64,000 nt of DNA from Limnephilus marmoratus (GCA_917880885.1 OU862912.1:46983117-47047116); one strand, 5' to 3'. Numbered from the stretch's first letter, positions 24,147-34,667 are shown. Program-made: numbers and translations. Notes: generated by a model from the sequence alone, not told the origin.

Positions 24147-24576
24147 GGAGGCGAGAATGGGTAGGTACCGCCGCCCCGGGAACCTTTATTGGATAACCAA
24201 CACCTCTGCCATAGGTCACCCCAAGTGGTTCGCTATGTTTGGTGATTTAGCAGGGGTGCCCGGGCTCATGGGGTGAGGTTTGTCTAGGTCTTGGAGGCGG
24301 ATGACAAGGACATACTGAACCCCAGATTTCTACTCATCCCTTAAACCCTTTTCCATCCCAGAACTCTCCTCTCCTTCCTTTCCTTAAAAAACCCTTCCAC
24401 ACAGCATCCTCAAAGATGACATAGGCCCTGAGGGAAATTATTTTCCTCAGGGCCTCCTGTTTAAGGGCCCTTTTCCATCCCAGAACTCTCCTCTCCTTCC
24501 TTTCCTTAAAAAACCCTTCCACACAGCATCCTCAAAGATGACATAGGCCCTGAGGGAAATTATTTTCCTCAGGGCA
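24147..24576 (+). mobile_element. Family A repeat, full copy with internal tandem duplication
   Basis: Begins near the distal end (GTACCGCCGCCCCGGGAACC at about 24167) and reaches the palindromic core GGGAAATTATTTTCCTC. A segment of about 109 bp is present twice in tandem (24347-24455 and 24468-24576), so the core occurs twice. Confidence 0.65.
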
Positions 24577-24709
24577 GGGCAATTGAAATACCAATTACAA
24601 AATACATTTTTAGGAAGTAATTGAAATACAAATACAAAATACGTATTTGTATTTCAAATACGTATTTCAATTACAAGTAATTCAAATACTGCCCAGCCCT
24701 GATCCCATC

Positions 24710-25264
24710 TTATTTCATCTCGTATTATCATTGCTTTTGATGTTGGTAAACTCACGGCCGAGGGAAGCACGCAGCAGTCACCGTAATAGTCAATTAACTA
24801 ATCTGCGTTGAATGGTGCAATTTGCTTTTCTAATGAGATGCCTCAGAAATTACTGCCTTCTTTGTCATACCTACATATAATTTAATCGTTAAATGAATTA
24901 TGTCTTTAATTGCAACCCATGTTAGCCGGCGTGTTCGCCGTACAACTAAAATTGAATGAATGAAAAAAAAAAACGAAAACCATATTTTGGTCTAGGTTTG
25001 CTCCAAATGGAAAATTTTCGAAGTTAGTGTTATACGTCAGAATAGCGCCGTTTTGAACTTTGCTTTATTAGTTGGATACTATGTACCTATGTGATTCGAA
25101 TAATGATGAGAATATTTGCTAAAAAATAATTGGTAACTTTAATAGTCCTGAACTAGATCCTTTAGGATAAAAATGAAATATTTTGATTTAAAACCAGCTA
25201 ATTTTGTACCTGATTAAAAATTACTTACCATAATTTAAAAGAATTGTGTTTATTTTTTTATTGA
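24710..25264. other. Intergenic, nothing recognised
   Basis: AT-rich; no feature found. Confidence 0.3.
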
Positions 25265-25665
25265 TTTATTTTAAGCTGAGTAGATTAAGAGATAAACGGA
25301 GACTAGAGGCTTTATAGAAGACTGTTAGGAATTTCCTGGAGAGACCACATTACAAATGAGGAGGTTCTCCAAAGAATCGAAGGAGGAAGACACCTGCTCA
25401 GGACCTTGTCCCAAAGGCGTGCAAGATGGATCGGCCATGTAATACGACAAGAAGGCCACTTGCATGCCATAATAGAGGGTATGACCGAGGGGACAAACTC
25501 TAGGGGACGCCACGCCGAGAGTACCTGGAGGACCTGCTGGTGGACGTGCATATGCAGACTTCAAAAGAGCCGCACAAGACAGGGAAGAGTGGAAGAGATG
25601 AATAGAGGAAATTGCTGCAGACCAATCCCAGGATTGAAACCAGAGAGAGAGAGAGAGAGGTTTAA
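25265..25665 (+). pseudogene. LINE open-frame C-terminus (RTE-type) with (GA)n
   Basis: Translated plus-strand blocks ISWRDHITNEEVL, RRARWIGHVIRQ and RGRHAESTW are the C-terminal domain seen in RTE-type LINEs. It is frameshifted after the last block and ends in a short (GA)n at about 25640-25660. 5'-truncated; no RT motifs. Confidence 0.7.
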
Positions 25666-25682
25666 AAAAAATAAAAGTAAGC

Positions 25683-25830
25683 AGTTCACACACGGTAGGA
25701 TTGAAATTGACTACAAAACACCGCACGAATTTTCTCGCAGGCTAAAGCCTGTGTGTTGGTCGCTTTTTCGATTCATCGAGTTTCAAATCACAACGGTGCT
25801 AAAGAAGTTTTCACTTCAATAATATGGAAG
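25683..25830 (+). repeat. Dispersed repeat, paired with 18931-19200
   Basis: Same ordered blocks as the earlier copy (CTCGCAGGC, TCGAGTTTCAAATCA, GTGCTAAAGAA). Confidence 0.4.
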
Positions 25831-25914
25831 TGTAAAAATTAAGATGATACCTACTCAAAAGATTTCTTAATCTAGTCTCTCATAGACGACGCGTGTATAA
25901 TTATTTTAGAGAAA

Positions 25915-26195
25915 AACGCTTGTTACAAGTTATGCTTTAAAATATTAAGATGAATTAATTGTTTGCGCTCGTACATAATAAATAGTTTTGTCCATTTAAC
26001 AAACTCAAATATTTCAAGAAAGGCTAACAAATACAATATTGAATTGAATCACCGGTACAATGTTGAATTTGATAACCTTTCTTGAAAGATTTGAGTTTAT
26101 TTATCGACAAAATTATTTATTCATATTCGTATTGTACATGTGCAGGCGCAAAAATTAATTTGTCTTAATATTTTAAAGCATAACTGGTAAAAATC
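25915..26195. mobile_element. Foldback element with about 120-bp arms
   Basis: Left arm 25917-26038 and right arm 26066-26193 are imperfect reverse complements. Matching words include GTTATGCTTTAAAATATTAA on the left and its complement on the right, and CAAGAAAGG near the centre. No reading frame. Confidence 0.6.
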
Positions 26196-26329
26196 GTTTA
26201 TTCAAACTTGCGCCATCTACAAAAGAGAACATAATGAATTATTTTAAGTATTACCTTAAACACAGAAACCATCAAACGATCACTAAAAATGATCGAAGTA
26301 CTAAATACTTGGGTTTTTTGTTGTTTAAT

Positions 26330-26460
26330 ACCTTTAAAAACCTCTTCCTCTCCTTTTCCATTAAAAAACCTTCCACACAGCTTCCCGAAGATGATATAGG
26401 CCCTGAGGGAAATTATTTTACTCGGAGCTTCTGTGTGGAATTAATGTTGAAAAAAAACTC
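26330..26460 (+). mobile_element. Family A repeat, 3' part with poly-A end
   Basis: Contains CCTTCCACACAGC, the core GGGAAATTATTTTACTC, GTGTGGAATTAATGT and a short A run. Confidence 0.5.
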
Positions 26461-27489
26461 TTGACTTTCTCGTTTCAATCTACCTAAATCATTTTCATGT
26501 TCGACGATTTTAGAGAGCATTTTTGCACAAAAAAAATCAACTACATGTACAATAGATGCAAAATAAAACATGTCAATCACAATCGAGCTGGCAATCGGAA
26601 GACCCAATTCATCATTGTGATCTGCCGAGTCAATATAAAAACAATAATAAAAGAAATAAGAATACAGTGTGCATGATTTGCATGAATAAATCTAATAACC
26701 TTTCAAACGTGTTATTATTTCCAACAACATTGTTCGAAACACAGTTTCTTTTTTATTATTATAAAGTCTGGTATGTAGGTACTTTTAACAGGTAGGTTTC
26801 GAATAAGTTCGATGACATCAATATCTACCTATTAAAGTTGTTCGATGATTCATAAAGATTTCCCCGCTCGAGAGAGTGCACAAACTATGTGTATATACAT
26901 GTATATATATTTTTTAATATTAGGTACAACTTGAATTGGCGATGATAATATTAATATTACTACGTATTAGAAATCTACATGGTTCTACAACCGTGTCAAA
27001 AACTGCACCATTCGTCGACCTAAAAAAATATTGGCGACTCACGATTGTATGCCTTGTGAAATGATTTCAATCCTCGAAATCCCAAATGGGGGGTGAATAA
27101 ATAACTATTTTTGACAAGATCAACATAAAAATAAATCTTAAAAAAAAGTTCCTTTTCAACAAAATCACCTTTTAAACTGTTTCCAGTACCAAAATAACGT
27201 ATAAAAACCAAGAATACTACAAACTTATGAGAAATTGAAATCAATTTACAACACCTAATTTTAAAACAACCCAAATGCAAAACCTTCATATTTACCAAGC
27301 CATAAAAAATTACAAAACTACTCAAGAACAAATAAATAAAATGAAACAATTTTCCAAAAAGAACTTGCATTAAAAAATTAAATGTTTTAAACCAAACATA
27401 ATATACTATATATATTCAACGGAAGTAAGAATTGTTGCTCCCTTATCAGGCGCAACTCTAGGCTCCACTGACAATGTATACATGAAGCC
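26461..27489. other. AT-rich intergenic, nothing recognised
   Basis: The longest frame (116 codons, minus, 27020-27370) is Phe/Leu/Lys-rich and shows no family; probably chance in AT-rich DNA. Confidence 0.3.
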
Positions 27490-27605
27490 GGGTCCATTGC
27501 GCGTCATTTGTCTTGACAGTCCCAAAACAAGTCAATAATGAATTTATCAAGTTTATCAATAAATATTGTCAACTTTTGTTGTGTTTCGAGTTTAGTTGTT
27601 TTTTA

Positions 27606-28041
27606 GTTGTTTTAGTTCTGACGACCTCCGTAGTCCAGTGGCTAAGACTCTTGACTCACATTCCGGCAGTCGCGGGTTCGAACCCGGCATGCGCAAATAA
27701 ATTTTATTTGATTAATTAGTGTTATTTCACAATTAATTCATTTAAAATAATATATAGTATATTTGCGGCATGTTCCAGAGTGGAAGATACTATTATTATC
27801 GCCCTGGTGTAAGACCACCATTCAGAATTGAAACGTTGCTTGAAAATGGCTTTAGCCGTGTTTAGTGACCAGATCTGAATAGCCGGGTACTTCCCAACCT
27901 TCCTCTTCCCCACCTCCTTCCCCTCCCCACTACCTTCAGCCTCACAACATACCCCAATTGGGGATGCCTTAGTCTCACTGGCTCCAGACGGGAGCAGTTG
28001 AGATTCTTGTGCGGTATTCACTGTAAAAAAAAAAAAAAAAA
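27606..28041 (+). mobile_element. tRNA-headed SINE with poly-A tail, inserted in the foldback arm
   Basis: The head at 27622-27695 has an A box (TAGTCCAGTGGCTAAG) and a perfect B box (GGTTCGAACCC). The acceptor ends do not pair, so it is not a live tRNA gene. The body runs to a 19-base A tract (28023-28041). GTTGT precedes the unit and follows the poly-A, fitting a short target duplication. The opposite arm of the host foldback lacks this segment, which defines the insertion. Confidence 0.65.
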
Positions 28042-28384
28042 AGTTGTGTAGGCAGGCGGGGGCCGGCGGGGGCCGGCGGGGGCCGGCGGGGGGGGGGATT
28101 CATTTTTTGACAGATGCCGCGCAATGCGGTCGTGTGTGGAGAATCGGAACGGCCTTTTATGGTTAAGTGCAATGAGCGGGCATAATCACGAGTTCAAAAT
28201 ATTATTATACCTAAATATAATATAACAATAAAAATAATTGATAATAAAATTATAATATAATATCAAATATTTATAATTATTCTGTTTTTCACGTAAATAT
28301 TTACGCACTCTAAATTCGTAACTTTAGGTCGTGCCATAATCGATATTAGTCAGAAATCTTTCCTGATAATTCAAGTTGGCATGG

Positions 28385-28661
28385 TCAACACAATTTGACA
28401 AGTAGTACATAACATAATAATAAAGTACATAATAACAATGTATGGCTGTTTATGAATATTTCTAATGCTTCTAAATTATTAAGGCGTATTCCTATTTTAT
28501 TTATATGTATTATTTTTACTCCTGTATTTATATTAAATGTATGGTCAGTATCAATTAAATGGTCAGCAAATTCTGAGAAACCTGTGCTTGTAAGGCACCT
28601 GACGTGTTCTTTAACTCTAATATTTACATTGCGCGCTGTTTTACCTATGTATGTGTGTGTG
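28385..28661 (-). pseudogene. Penelope-like GIY-YIG endonuclease fragment, left half
   Basis: The minus strand encodes HTYIGKTARNVNIRVKEHVR, then FADHLIDTDHTFNI and NNLEALEIF. This is the GIY-YIG nuclease that follows the reverse transcriptase in Penelope-like elements; YIG, the Arg-x-x-x-His block and the distal His block are visible. Upstream RT sequence is absent. It is cut at the palindrome centre (28661). Confidence 0.7.
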
Positions 28662-29010
28662 GCCACACACACATACATAGGTAAAACAGCGCGCAATGTA
28701 TAAAAAATAAAATAAAAATAATACATATAAATAAAATAGGAATACGCCTTAATAATTTAGAAGCATTAGAAATATCCAAGTCAAAGAAACTTAATGTCCA
28801 TATTTTAAACAAACAGTTAGAATTAACCAACAGCCCGATTTTAAAGTTATTCCCTTTCTCTCTATGTAACCCCCACCCCCACCCACCCGTGACTCCGCCT
28901 CCTACCCTTCCACCAACCAGTATCTGATGTTCTCTCCCTCTCTTATATGCTCTCTCTCTTTCTTTTGTCTTAATCTTAGAATCTTAACTCTGTACTGTAA
29001 TTTAGTTTAT
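28662..29010 (+). pseudogene. Penelope-like element C-terminus, right half in opposite orientation
   Basis: From the palindrome centre the plus strand again encodes HTYIGKTARNV, then skips about 40 codons present in the left half. It continues with NKIGIRLNNLEALEISKSKK and TNSPILKLFPFSLC to a proline-rich end. The two halves share the junction exactly, so this is an inverted, unequal duplication of one element. Confidence 0.65.
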
Positions 29011-29013
29011 AAG

Positions 29014-29065
29014 TTTATTGTCCTGAAGAAGGTTGAGTTCAACCGAAACCGGTCGACGAATATAA
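29014..29065 (+). ncRNA. Hammerhead-ribozyme-like motif at the Penelope-like 3' end
   Basis: Core order is right for a hammerhead: CTGAAGA (29023-29029), a stem II GGTTG-AGTT-CAACC (29031-29044), GAAA (29045-29048), a very short CC/GG stem III, and TC (29053-29054) as cleavage-site bases. Stem I can form between TTATTGTC (29015-29022) and GACGAATA (29055-29062) with one bulge. One extra A (29030) sits between the core and stem II. Hammerheads with minimal stem III are known in Penelope-like elements. Activity is not shown. Confidence 0.5.
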
Positions 29066-29749
29066 ATAAAAATAAGTGGTTTTAAACAAAGTACTTGTTT
29101 CATTCTATATAATGTCAAGCCACAAAGTGTTTGCTATCTACGATAATATAATAATATTTTAAACTCGTGATTATTTAAGCTCGCTCATTACACATAACAC
29201 ATAACCTCAAAAAGCCGTTCGGTTTGTTCTTCCATAAATACGACCACACCGCGCAGCTCCTGTCAATTAAATTAATTATACCCCCCCGCCGACCCCCGCC
29301 TTCCTTCCCGCTTCACCCGGGATGAAGTGTTTAGGAAATATTTTCCGTCGAACACGGGAAGCACAACTAAACTCGAAACACAACAAAAATTGACAATATT
29401 TATTGACAAACTTGATAAACTCATTGACTTGTTGTGACTGTCAAGACAAATGACGAGCTATGGACCCCGCTTTAAGAATTCTTTTTAAGAGCGTGCCAGC
29501 GGCCGAAAATTCACATTTCGTCGAAAGTTGTTCTTACGATCGTGCAGGGCGGTTACAATGAGAAGGATTAATTATTCTCCGTACCAGCTTTATAAAATTA
29601 TAACTCAATATCGATTTTATTTCATTCGAAATTTGCTTTAATTTATACCTACGTCCAAAAATGCTGAAAGGCGTTACGATAAAACTGTTAAAATAATGTA
29701 CTTTTTGTAATTATTTTTTGATTATAAGTATTTATCAATTTTCAATAAT

Positions 29750-30822
29750 TGATTTATTTATTTATTTATTTACGCCTATTTAGGCTTTTACATACATATA
29801 TATATAACAATATTAACAAAATTATACTGGTAAATAGTGCAGGAAACTACTGTTTAAAACACTTGCACAAAAATAAATACAAAGTAAAAATATTAGGTAT
29901 TGAATTTAAACCACACAGTATGTAGGTACAAAATATAATAAATCTGAAATAGTTTTTTTTTCTTTCAGCCGACAAAATACTGCCAATGAATTAGACAATT
30001 TTAATAGCTTTATCAAAGTATTATTCCCTTATGTGATGAAAAAAACTTCAATAAGGTGCGCTTATATAATAAAATTGATGTACTAAAGATATCAACAACT
30101 TCAGAGTATTTGTTTCCAAGCTGTTGAATCCGTCGCATAGGAGTATAATATTGATTTGTTGACTTAGAATTGCTGCAATAATATGGTAGGTACTGTCTTG
30201 TGACTGACCTGCCTGGAGTATGAAAAGAGATTTCATATAATAAATCAGGGGTATCAAACATTGAATTAACGATTTCATACAAACAGGTTAAATCGGAAAT
30301 GATTCTACGATCAGATAATTTTATTAAATTTAATGAAGAAAGTACGTTATCGTAATTTAGGCATTCACTAGGAATGCCCATTTTAAAATTCACATATCTT
30401 AAAAATTTATTTTGGATTCTTTCAATCGCATGTGAATGAACCTCATAATTTGGGGACCAAACCGTGGAATTGTATTCTAGATGGCTCCTTACGAGTGACA
30501 TATATAATGTTTTTACAGTATTGACATTATTGAAATCACTAGATACCCTTAAAATAAATCCCAACATTTTCAAAGCTTTATTGGTTATTATTTCTATATG
30601 CTTGATAAAGTTGAGTTTCGTGTCAAACCAAATACCTAAGTCATTAATTTCCGAGACAGATACTAACGACATATTGTTAATGGAATAATCGAAAAATATT
30701 GGATTCTTTATTCGATAAAACCTCATAATTTGACATTTGCTTATGTTAAGTTGCAAGCGGTTATCATGACACCATATAATAAATCTCAACAAGTTATTTG
30801 ACAATATGTGGCAATCATTAAG
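29750..30822 (-). mobile_element. CR1/Jockey-like LINE 3' fragment inside the TTAA element
   Basis: A (TTTA)n tail at about 29752-29772 (plus-strand view) marks the 3' end. The coding part lies on the minus strand and stops abruptly near 30822, a typical 5' truncation. Confidence 0.7.
30013..30804 (-). pseudogene. Reverse transcriptase C-terminal fragment of the inserted LINE
   Basis: 263 open codons covering the region after the catalytic YADD. Blocks include DNRLQLNISKCQIMRF, SEINDLGIWFDTKL, KALKMLGFILR and SHLEYNSTVWSP, the same order as in the LINE at 10466-11456 but clearly a different family. No catalytic motif remains, so it is not functional. Confidence 0.75.
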
Positions 30823-31251
30823 ATAAATAAGAATGTTAAAAAAATCTGAAATATATTAGTTTGTAAGTGCGCAAATAACAAAAGGACCAATTTTCGTCAA
30901 GAAACACATGTTCGTATATATTTTTTAATGATTTTATTTAAACTAAAATTAAAATTCTAAATCATGCGATACCCAGATAATGTATTGATTTATTTTACTG
31001 CATGATTATATGATTTGAAATGGGTGTGGAATAATACAAAATCTTTTTTGAAAATTTAACAAATCTGCCAACGACCTATAGTATAACCTTATTATACTAA
31101 AAATAAACATTTTTCTCAAAATTTAAAACATGCGAATGCTAGATAAAAGAACAATCTTTCGAAATCCATTTATAATTTTTTGTGGAAAAGAGTCAATACG
31201 TCTAAAATCTGATTTAAAAATGACATATTTCTGGTTTTCTCTGGTAATACC

Positions 31252-31640
31252 GGTTCGTCATTGCTGAGGATCGTAAACCCTACTCCAATTTTCATGGTGG
31301 ACAAGGCTCTTCCACTGCGCTGCGTGCAGAGAGGTGGGGACACCGGACGCCTGTGATACTTGGTCATTCCAGTGCATTGGTACCCTTCCTCTTCCTTCTA
31401 CTTTACATCTGACTCTGAGTTTCTCCAAGTTGGAGTCCTCAGTGACGAGCAACCTTTCCAAAGTATCTTAAAATACGTCGTAGGCAGATAGTTGAGCGCC
31501 TATTGTGGATGCCTAGCTCTTCCAGAATGGACACATTTGTGCATCCGGCTGTCCATGGAATCCTGAGCATTTATTTCCAGCACCACATTCCGAGGGCGTC
31601 CATTCGCTTTCTTTCGCTGGCATAGAAATATGGCGGAAAT
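31252..31640 (-). pseudogene. RTE-type LINE C-terminus
   Basis: Minus-strand blocks GIHNRRSTICLRRILRYFG, EDSNLEKLRV and VPTSLHAAQWKSLVHH, ending YDPQQ just before a stop at about 31258. At least one frameshift. Short 3' end; abuts TTAA element copy 2. Confidence 0.7.
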
Positions 31641-32206
31641 CAACGCCCGGAATCAAAATGACCAATAATGACATTAATGACCTTTTATAATACTTTGTCA
31701 AATGTATGCATTTGAGTACAAGAAAACATTTTTTACAGATATTACATTTTTTTAAATAGGCAATTCACCCTAAAAGGAGTGCTTTGACAAAAAAATTGTT
31801 AGTAATAATAATAACAGAAAATTGCTGCCGCTGGGTAATATTTGGGGGACCTCTAGTATCACATCCCTTTTCTAGATAAACTACATTTGTATGCAATCGC
31901 ATAAAAACATATTACAAAAACATTTCCAGACATTCATAACCGTAATTGTGTAACGACCGATTGGATTTCTCTACAGTAAATAGGTATATCGTTTTTCCGT
32001 GTGTAGGGTTTGAATTTTTTTTTAAGAATAAAAGAGGCCGAATCTCTATACAAAAAATACAAATTGCAAAAATACACCCCTTCACAAAAATTATAAATTA
32101 TCGACGGAGTCAGATAAAAGATTTAAAAAAAAAATTATTGCAACTCGACAATCCATTCAAGTCTTCAATAATATATATTCGGGAAGCCTCACCATAAAAA
32201 CTGATT
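31641..32206. other. Intergenic, nothing recognised
   Basis: AT-rich; no feature seen. Confidence 0.3.
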
Positions 32207-32213
32207 CATAATA

Positions 32214-32527
32214 ACAATTGATCGAAGAGTTTAACAATTGATAAAAGAGTTTAGCAATTGATAAAAGAGTTTAGCAATTGATAAAAGAGTTTAGCAATTG
32301 ATAAAAGAGTTTAGCAATTGATAAAAGAGTTTAGCAATTGATAAAAGAGTTTAGCAATTGATAAAAGAGTTTAGCAATTGATAAAAGAGTTTAACAATTG
32401 ATAAAAGAGTTTAGCAATTGATAAAAGAGTTTAGCAATTGATAAAAGAGTTTAGCAATTGATAAAAGAGTTTAGCAATTGATAAAAGAGTTTAGCAATTG
32501 ATCAAAGAATTTAGCAATTGGTCAAAT
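32214..32527. repeat. 20-bp minisatellite, about 15 units
   Basis: Unit ATAAAAGAGTTTAGCAATTG in exact 20-base register from 32221 to 32520; most units are identical. The outer units carry substitutions (first: CGAAGAG; last: TCAAAGAAT), and two units have TTAACAATTG. No spacers, so not CRISPR. Confidence 0.9.
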
Positions 32528-33599
32528 AATTAATTAAACTTAATTTTTTGTACTTGAATCAATTTTCGGCCCTTTTTTACTGGAAGATTATGATTTGTTT
32601 TTGGTTTCCTCGCTGACAGAAGATGGGTTAAAACATGTTAGATTTAAAAAGCTTTTACGCGTTGAAAAAACATGTTGGTAGTGGGTAGGAATGCATGAGT
32701 GTATTGAGTATCGAAACCCGTTTTAACCTGAGGGGTCATAATGTTAAAAATAATTTAATACAGGCAGAAAAAAGGAAAAATGATCAAATCTCAGCTAAGA
32801 ACTGTAATTTATCGTAATAATGCAAAATGCAGGGATACTTTGCTTATCTTTCTGGCTTTGAAAGGTATCTTAAAAGAACAATCGTAATTAAGCTAGTCAT
32901 TATTTTGTTATCTTCGTCTTCTTTCAATCTATATGTAATTAAACACAAGGACGATGGGCACTGATTTGTTGTACCTACGTTTAACTACATTTTCCTCTCA
33001 ATAAAAATAATGTCTTACTGTTGAGGATAAAAAGAGGACAAGTTTGCGTGCTGCACGTTTACAATAATTAACGCAGAAACATGGCTAAATAAAACTTCAA
33101 ACAATTCAATAATTAACGTGCGAGTAATTTTTATCACGAGTTATGCAACGCATTATTGACTGTTTTTGTTTATTTATTGCATTCCTAATTTGAAATTAAT
33201 GTGGCAATTAGCATGGATTAAAATTTTTCTATTTTATTTTCACTGTATTAATCGGTATATTCACGGTATTTGAAGTACCTAATCAAGTTACAAAATAACA
33301 CAAAACTCTTATTTTTTTAGGAAAGAATAAAAAAAACTGATCCTTTTTTTCTTTTGGTGTAATGTACACACGGAGTTTTACATCTGCTCTAAGTCGAGGA
33401 TATCTTTGGATGAACACGACTTTACATAATTTAAATATTACAGTTAACAAAGAACAGGAAATACTAACACCTCAAAAAATACAGAAAATCATCTATATGT
33501 ATACTTACGTACTGCGAACTTCGATTTACATGGTTGAAATTTGTCACATGAGAACGGGTCGCTTCTTCGACTCGTTCTTGTGTTCAACAGCTCGGTTGT
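32528..33599. other. Intergenic, nothing recognised
   Basis: A plus-strand frame (33362-33871) runs into a family A repeat and is not a gene. Confidence 0.3.
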
Positions 33600-33793
33600 T
33601 GAGCGATTTGCCGGCCTTTGTGTTTCCTCCTTCCTACCATGTTGTAACATGGGTCTCTTCAAGACCAATCTTCATTCCTTCCTTTCCTCAAAAGTACCCT
33701 CCACACAGCACCTCAGATGACACAGGCCCTGAGGGAAATTATTTTCCTCAGGGCCTCCTGTGTGGAGTTAATGTAAAAAAAAAAACAAAAAAT
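33600..33793 (+). mobile_element. Family A repeat, 3' part with clear poly-A tail
   Basis: Ends GGGCCTCCTGTGTGGAGTTA, ATGT, then an A-rich tail at about 33776-33793. This copy shows the polarity of the family: poly-A retroposon. Confidence 0.65.
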
Positions 33794-33934
33794 CTACGCA
33801 AAACGTATTTCATTGGTGCTACACCGTTTGCCATCACTAAGGCGCAGAACGCTGCTTTTTATCTATCATAATCACGGCGTAGTAGCCATGCCATAAAAAT
33901 ATGGTCTAAAAAAGACAAAACAAACTTTAAACTT

Positions 33935-34271
33935 GCTTTTTTTTACATGAGCTCCACACAGGAGGCCCAGAGAAAAATAATTTGCCTCTGGGCCTATGTT
34001 ATCTTTGGGGATGCTGTGTGGAGGGTTTTTTTAAAGGAAAGGAAGGAGAGGAGAGTTCTGGGAAGGAAGAGGGTTTAAGGGGTGGGAAGGAATATAGGGT
34101 TCGGTGTGTCCAGGTCATCCGCCTCCAAGACCTAGACAAACCTCACCCCATGGACCCGGGCACCCCTGCTAAATCACCAAACGTAGCGAACCACTTGGGG
34201 TGACCTGTGGCAGAGGTGTTGGTTATCCAATAAAGGTTCCCGGGGCGGCGGTACCCATTTCCGCCTCCCAA
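33935..34271 (-). mobile_element. Family A repeat, near-complete copy
   Basis: Poly-T then CATGAGCTCCACACAGGAGG at the 3' end (plus-strand left), followed by ATCTTTGGGGATGCTGTGTG, the AGACCTAGACAAACCTCACC block and the distal GGGGCGGCGGTACCCATT end. It is tail to tail with the copy at 33600-33793. Confidence 0.65.
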
Positions 34272-34665
34272 ATAACATATGTACTAATAATAATCTTACC
34301 CGTGTTATTATTAATAAGAATTGACACTATATCATGAATACAAGAAGGAAGGAGATAGCAACCCAGTACGTACCACCCCCCCTCCCCCACTCCTCCCTTT
34401 TTGGCAATAGTTGGCTATGGTGACAATTGCTGATTCATTGGGGGGCGCTAAAAAAAAAATATTCTCAAAGAGGGCGACAGGTAAAATAAGGTCGAGAACC
34501 TATGATCTAGAAAGAATAACAAAATTGTCAAATCCCACTTATTATATGTATATGGCTTACAAAAATATAAATTCTGATAATTATTTAATCAAATGCATTC
34601 GTGACGTAAAGGAAGCGGTGGTAGCTGGAAAAGTTACTCGCACTGGTATAATTAATTACTTACTT
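34272..34665. other. Intergenic, nothing firmly recognised
   Basis: A 133-codon plus-strand frame (34411-34812) crosses into the hAT element at 34698, so it cannot be one gene. Confidence 0.35.
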
Positions 34666-34667
34666 CA

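Larger units (their letters stand above)
22987..24709. mobile_element. 1.7-kb hAT element, copy 1, with exact 8-bp target duplication
   Basis: Element 22995-24701, flanked by ATCCCATC at 22987-22994 and 24702-24709. Both ends read CAGGGCTGGGCA inward. Subterminal regions are made of AAATACAAAATAC-type words. No transposase is left. It has taken in a Harbinger MITE (23366-23526), an 'ACTAGCTGG' repeat (23570-24130) and a family A copy (24147-24576). CAGGG ends and 8-bp duplications are typical of hAT. Confidence 0.8.
27490..29467. mobile_element. Long foldback element hosting a SINE and a Penelope-like element
   Basis: The ends read GGGTCCAT inward. The left outer arm (27490-27605) is the complement of about 29362-29467, sharing GTCATTTGTCTTGACAGTC and TTGTGTTTCGAGTTTAGTTG. 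After a SINE insertion (about 27606-28041) the left arm resumes at 28042-28210 and pairs with about 29150-29310 (GGCGGGGG, ATCACGAGTT). The centre (28210-29130) holds Penelope-like sequence. The 10-bp unit GGCGGGGGCC is repeated about four times at 28055-28095. Confidence 0.65.
29485..31250. mobile_element. TTAA element copy 2, split by a LINE
   Basis: The left part starts at TTAA (29485-29488) with GAGCG and matches the 5013-5721 copy up to about 29750. The right part resumes at about 30822 (AATAAGAATGTTAAAAAAAT) and runs to about 31247. The last few bases and right TTAA are missing where LINE tail 31252 begins. Both copies share TTTCGTCGAAAGTTGTTCTT. Confidence 0.65.

Noticed and set aside
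27622..27695. tRNA gene, from clear A and B boxes
   Set aside because: The acceptor ends do not pair and a body plus poly-A tail follows, so it is a SINE head. The tRNA-like pieces at 14278-14350 and 42770-42845 were rejected for the same reason.
32214..32527. CRISPR array
   Set aside because: Units are contiguous 20-mers without unique spacers, in an insect nuclear context; it is a minisatellite.
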